DNA from: Pelagophyceae sp. CCMP2097
Taxonomy: Eukaryota; Sar; Pelagophyceae
Assembly: GCA_026770575.1 (NCBI GenBank)
Contig: MU657285.1
Coordinates: 103,760 to 124,047 of the forward strand
Direction: 5' to 3'
Length of the DNA: 20,288 nucleotides
This document shows positions 16,807 to 20,288 of the stretch, piece by piece. A program made the position numbers and the translations under genes. The notes under the pieces are model-generated. The model had not been told where the DNA came from, made no database searches, and worked only from the letters and a program-made list of their open reading frames with translations. Numbering within the stretch: position 1 is the first letter of the stretch; each line of letters opens with the position of its first letter.

Positions 16807-18981
16807 ATGCTCGCGGCGGGGCGGTTCGAAGTGCTGGAAGATAGCGGCCTGCGGCTCTGCATTGCCGAGGCTCCGAAGCGCGCAGCCCTCGGGGCGCTGC
16901 GGAGCTGCTCTGTCCTGGCCGACGGCGCGCTCTTCGGCGACGAACACGGCGCGCTGTGGTGCGTACGCGAGGGGACGGCGTGCCGCGAGCGGAGGGCTCG
17001 ACACGGCAGGCGATCCTTGGTGCCCGAGCCGCCACACGCTAGGTTCTGCCCCACCGGCCCGCCCCAGCGTCGCATTCGAAAGGAAGCGGCCGCGTTCAGC
17101 GGGCGACTAGGCGCGTGGGGCGGCGAGCGCGCGAGCTTGCACGACCTGGCCGCGGGTGGCGAGCTGGTCCGGCTCGAGACGACCGTCGCCCTCCGGTGAG
17201 CCTTCGCAGCAAGCCCCTTTTGGAGCGCTCACTTGCCTTGCACTAGCGCGGGCGCGGCGGCACGGCCTTACCCCGAGCACCGCTGGGACTCGGCGCGCTT
17301 GGTACCTGAAGGGCCCTACGCGGTCCTCGTCGCGGGCCACAGCAGAGACCTCTACGTCTTCGACTTGGACGCGCTGCTGTCGGGCAACGTCGACGCCGCC
17401 GAGGTGCGCGTCGTCTCGCGCCACGGCGCAGCGCTCACGGCGGTCTCCGATGCCACGGCGGCGGCGGTCGCCGCGGGCGACGAACGCGGCGCCCTCCGCG
17501 TCTACATGCTCCAAAACGAATCGTCTCGGGACGGCGCGGTCGTCGTCTGGATGCGCGAGGATGCGCACGCGCGCGGCGCAGTCACGGCCGTGGTGCTGGT
17601 CTCCGAAGCTTCACCTCTCGTCATCTCGGGCGGCCGCGACGGCTGCGTCGTCGTCTGGTCGTTCGGCGACGCACGCGAGACGGGCGACCTTTTGTGCGTC
17701 CGCGAGATCAACGTGGGCCTCTGCACGCCGACGGCCCTCCTCGCCGTCTCGCGGCGCGGCGCTGCCGAGGGCAACGCGCCGCTCCTCGTCGTCGCGGCGG
17801 CCGAGGGCACGGTTAGCGTCTGGTCCGCGTCCGGCGAGCTGGAGCTCCGGTGCGTCGCGGACGACACGACTGCAGCCGTCACGTGCGTGCACTGGCGAGG
17901 CGCTTCGTCGACGCTCGTCGCTGCAGACGCCGGCGGCGCCATGCGCGCGTATTCGTACGCATCGACGGCTGGGTGCGCTGACACGATGACGCTCGTCGCA
18001 GAGTGCGATCTCGGGTCCTCCGTCCTTTCGCTCGCCATCGATGCAGACGACGCGCTCCTCGCCGTCACCGGCGGCGGAGACGCCTGGACGTGGACGAAGA
18101 AGCCCGGCGACGGAGACGACGAAGACGATGCCGACGCCGGAGAGCCCGCGGAGGACCACGCGCACGCGCGACGCGCACCGTCGCCTGAGCCGCGACGAGA
18201 CGCGTCGCCGAGCCGACCGCCGCCGCCTCTTTCTCGAGAAGAGGAAGAGGACAGCGACGACACGCGGCATACGGTGCACCACCCTGTCCGTTCAGCAGAC
18301 GAGCGGACGCTCGATGAGCCGCGCGCGCGCGTGCCCGTGCGGCCCGCGCGCGCGCCGAGCCGCGACGTGGCCACGGCGGCGAAGCACGCGCTGCTGGCGC
18401 GCGACTACGAGTCTTTGCAGCACGTGCCCTTTGAGACCACTTCACCTGCCTCTTGGTCGCCGCGCACATTTTCTGCAGCCGACGCCGCTCTAAACGCGCC
18501 CCTCGCGCAGCCGCACGTCGCACGGTCCGCGGCCGCCGCGCGCGTCGCCGAGGCGGACCGCATCCGCGCAGGCCTTGCACGCCGCGCCGCCGCAGCAGAC
18601 GCGCGCGCCATCGCCGCGACCGATGCGGCGTCCGCAGGCGCCGCCGGCTTGAAAGACGTTGATCGCCGCGGCGCCGCAAACCTCGTGCCAGTCGCCGCGA
18701 CGCTGCCGCCGCGACGCAGAGCAGTCGGCAAGCAGGTGCGGTATCGATGCGATATCGATGCGTTCTCGATGCGTTCTCGATGCTCGATGACATAGGTGGA
18801 CCCACGGTATCTGGCTCGCCTCGCGGCGCTGCGGCCGCGGCAGGACGCCTTCGCCGTGCCGCACCACGGCGCAGACGTCCGCATGCGCGCACCGCTGCTG
18901 CAGGGGCCGCGCGCGGCGGACGACGACCTCCTGCGGCCCTTTGATCTGCTCGATGCACTGCCGCACGACTGCCTCGCCTGA
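16807..18981 (+). CDS. Three-exon WD40-repeat protein
   Basis: Model: exons 16807-17195, 17247-18735 and 18796-18981, about 687 residues. Intron 1 is 51 nt (CG/GTGAGC to CACTAG, phase 2) and intron 2 is 60 nt (CAG/GTGCGG to CATAG, phase 0); both junctions keep the frame. WD-like blade ends include GALFGDEHGALWCV (near 40), VAGHSRDLYVFDL (near 160), SGGRDGCVVVWSF (near 260), AAAEGTVSVWSASGE (near 315) and GGAMRAYSY (near 360), consistent with one beta-propeller over residues 1-415. An acidic, Pro/Arg-rich linker follows (about 415-490), then an Ala-rich helical C-terminal region ending LLDALPHDCLA. WD40 propellers are protein-binding platforms; the partner cannot be read from the sequence. The middle of exon 1 (about residues 57-95) is less WD-like and might hide another intron. 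The start is the first ATG of the frame. Confidence 0.78.
18736..18795 (+). other. Intron 2 of the WD40 gene, made of CGATGCG-type repeats
   Basis: The 60-nt intron consists almost wholly of short repeats of CGATGCGATAT and TCTCGATGCGT between a GTGCGG donor and a GACATAG acceptor. Without splicing, the frame would end at TGA 18787-18789, inside the repeat. Splicing leads directly into 62 further codons and a stop. Confidence 0.7.
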
Positions 18982-19232
18982 TCCTCGCCGATTGCCGCCG
19001 CACTGCCTCGCCGAAAGCAGGTCCGGCGCGTGTTAACCTCGTGGACGGCGCGCCACGCGGGTCTTTTAACGTGTTTTTGTTCTGACGCGGGGTACCGGTC
19101 GCGGTTGCCTTTGGGCAACGTCTTTAGTAGACTTTCTTCGAGGCGGCGCGGCGCGGGCGTGAGCGAGCACGTGCCGACTGCGACAAAGCGTTGGCCGAAC
19201 AAAGTGCGGCGCTTGACGGCGACGACGGCCGT
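18982..19232. other. Intergenic region between convergent genes
   Basis: This lies between the WD40 stop and the minus-strand remnant. The minus strand stays open after the TAA at the end of the remnant, including RTLFGQRFVAVGTCSLT. The frame runs on across the WD40 exons as an antisense frame, so I do not call it a gene. Confidence 0.35.
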
Positions 19233-19755
19233 TTAGCCCGAGTCGACGAGCGCGCCGTCCGCGAGGCCCGGGATGGGCCCCAGCGTGAGGTTCGACGTCG
19301 CCGGGAGCCGCTTCTCGAGGCTTTGTAGCGCTCCTCTTGCGTCATTTGCGGCCGAGTGCGGGCCGCCTTCTCCGACCGCAGCCTCGGCGGCGAAGAAGTC
19401 CTGCTTGGCCGCCGCCAGCGTTTCGCCTCTGAAACTTTGAGAGCGTCGAACGTCTGTTGTGAAGAAGAGTTTCTCCGCGTGCAGTTCGACGCGGCGGCAT
19501 TGGCGACAGCGCCGAAAAAATCCAGCCAGAACCGCAGCCGCCGCGGCTCGTCGGCCGAGAGTGCCCACTCCGCATCGGGGCGGATCGCGACCTCGACTTT
19601 GCCGCCGAGGCCCGTAAACCTCCCCGGCGACGCCGCGAGTTTTCGCGTTCGCGGCCCAGGAACTTGCGCACGTCGTCGGCGCCCGCGTCGTAAACGAGCT
19701 CCACCTCGCTCTGTACGAAGAAACACGCCCTAGAAGCCGCCAAATCCGCGGGCAT
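19233..19755 (-). pseudogene. Frame-broken coding remnant of unknown family
   Basis: Three minus-strand frames look coding in succession. The first has FFVQSEVELVYDAGADDVRK and FLGRERE (about 19725-19645). The second has GRFTGLGGKVEVAIRPDAEW and RRLRFWLDFFGAVANAA (about 19635-19485). The third has ETLAAAKQDFFAAEAAVGEG and ends LTLGPIPGLADGALVDSG before TAA (about 19430-19233). No intron of normal size fits between the first two parts, so at least one true frameshift, or a sequencing error, is likely. A good acceptor-like string (TTTCTTCGTACAG) near 19725 hints that the first part may be an internal exon. It is convergent with the WD40 gene. Pseudogene, assembly error and unusual splicing are all possible. 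Confidence 0.4.
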
Positions 19756-19768
19756 CCTCGACCCTTAA

Positions 19769-20098
19769 GTCCGACCAAGGTCCAGAACCACGATCCACTT
19801 CGCGGGAGCCGAGAGCCCGCCGGCAGCCGACGCCGAGAGCCCGCCGGCGGCCGCCGGCGCAGAGAGCCCGCCCGTCACAGGAGCCGAGAGCCCGCCGGTC
19901 GGCCGCGCCAGAGCTACGCCGCTTGAGGCGGTTCAGACTCTAATCTCCTCCGGGCGCCGGGGGGGGACGAACACACTTTCGGCCACGGTCGTTTTGACTC
20001 GTTTCGATAAACCTCCCCGGTGGATTCCGCACGTTGGGCGAAGACCAAGCGACCAGCCGTCTATAATTCCAAAATGTCAATATCATGATGGACTTTAA
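19769..20098 (+). other. Open frame without Met containing AESPP repeats
   Basis: Between the stop at 19766 and TAA 20096, one plus frame is open for 109 codons. It begins with four GAESPP-type units encoded by a GCCGAGAGCCCGCC minisatellite (about 19807-19903, period 22-27 bp). A less repetitive stretch follows, including RWIPHVGRRPSDQPS. It lacks an ATG, so it would have to be an internal exon. Equally, it may be a non-coding minisatellite beside the minus-strand remnant. Confidence 0.25.
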
Positions 20099-20288
20099 AT
20101 CCACAAAAATAGGGGTCGCCGGGCTTCGGAGCTGGTGGATAAGAGGGATTCGGTGAGGTCGTGGGCGAGGGTAGGTCGGTCGTGGGCGAGGGTAGTCAGT
20201 TCGGAGGGGTCCCGTGGAGGGCGCGACGGGCGATGGAAGGTGTTTAGAATCTCCGTCCGGGACGGGCTGGTTGTAATGTTTGTCCGGG
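20099..20288. repeat. Short direct repeats at the right edge
   Basis: GGTCGTGGGCGAGGGTAG occurs at 20157 and 20178, 21 bp apart. No gene is seen in the remaining sequence to the window edge. Confidence 0.6.

Noticed and set aside
17502..19003. Long minus-strand frames opposite the WD40 gene
   Set aside because: The plus strand has WD40 motifs and matching splice phases; the minus frames are low-complexity Arg/Ala/Ser sequence.

Overview
This window looks like nuclear DNA of a GC-rich unicellular eukaryote, probably a microalga; the species cannot be named from the sequence. Three observations support this. The protein-coding blocks (about 7.7-11.5 kb and 16.8-19.0 kb) use GC-ending codons and encode Ala/Arg/Asp-rich proteins. 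They only read through if short GT-AG introns (51-66 nt, plus two longer ones) are removed. The lower-GC DNA between them is packed with transposon relics, inverted-repeat elements and tRNA-like repeats. I see no bacterial-style operons, ribosome binding sites, rRNA or intact tRNA genes.

Layout. 1-245 is a GCGGCGTAGCCGC-type tandem array. 249-524 is a dispersed repeat carrying a tRNA-like promoter on the minus strand. 600-870 holds minisatellites. 870-1850 has no recognised gene. From 1848 to 6255 there is a run of inverted-repeat elements (1848-2556, 2610-4329, 4352-4708, 5583-6255), with a pair of 84-bp direct repeats bracketing a tRNA-like sequence at 4876-5333. 6256-7740 has no confident gene but holds a 71-bp palindrome.

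The first gene block is on the minus strand. It contains a four-exon coiled-coil protein gene (11499 down to 8781), followed by a two-exon gene of unknown family with a Gly-rich tail (8563 down to 7745). Next come a 123-bp inverted-repeat element and a dead, 5'-truncated LINE-type retrotransposon (about 14760 down to 11887, minus strand). The LINE retains reverse transcriptase motifs, a PHD-like zinc finger and a C-terminal zinc knuckle, and has a tRNA-like repeat inside it. A second copy of the 673-bp element (14866-15539) sits inside another copy of the first repeat. After about 1.2 kb without a recognised gene comes a clean three-exon WD40-repeat gene (16807-18981, plus). A convergent, frame-broken coding remnant (19755-19233, minus) and a repeat-rich open frame follow at the right edge.

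The coiled-coil and WD40 genes both look like structural or scaffold proteins, but nothing in the sequence shows that they work together. The best-supported unusual points are a transposon insertion whose unoccupied related site lies in the same window, a PHD-like finger in a LINE reverse transcriptase protein, and a duplicated 3' splice site in the coiled-coil gene. I found no defence, CRISPR or biosynthetic system.
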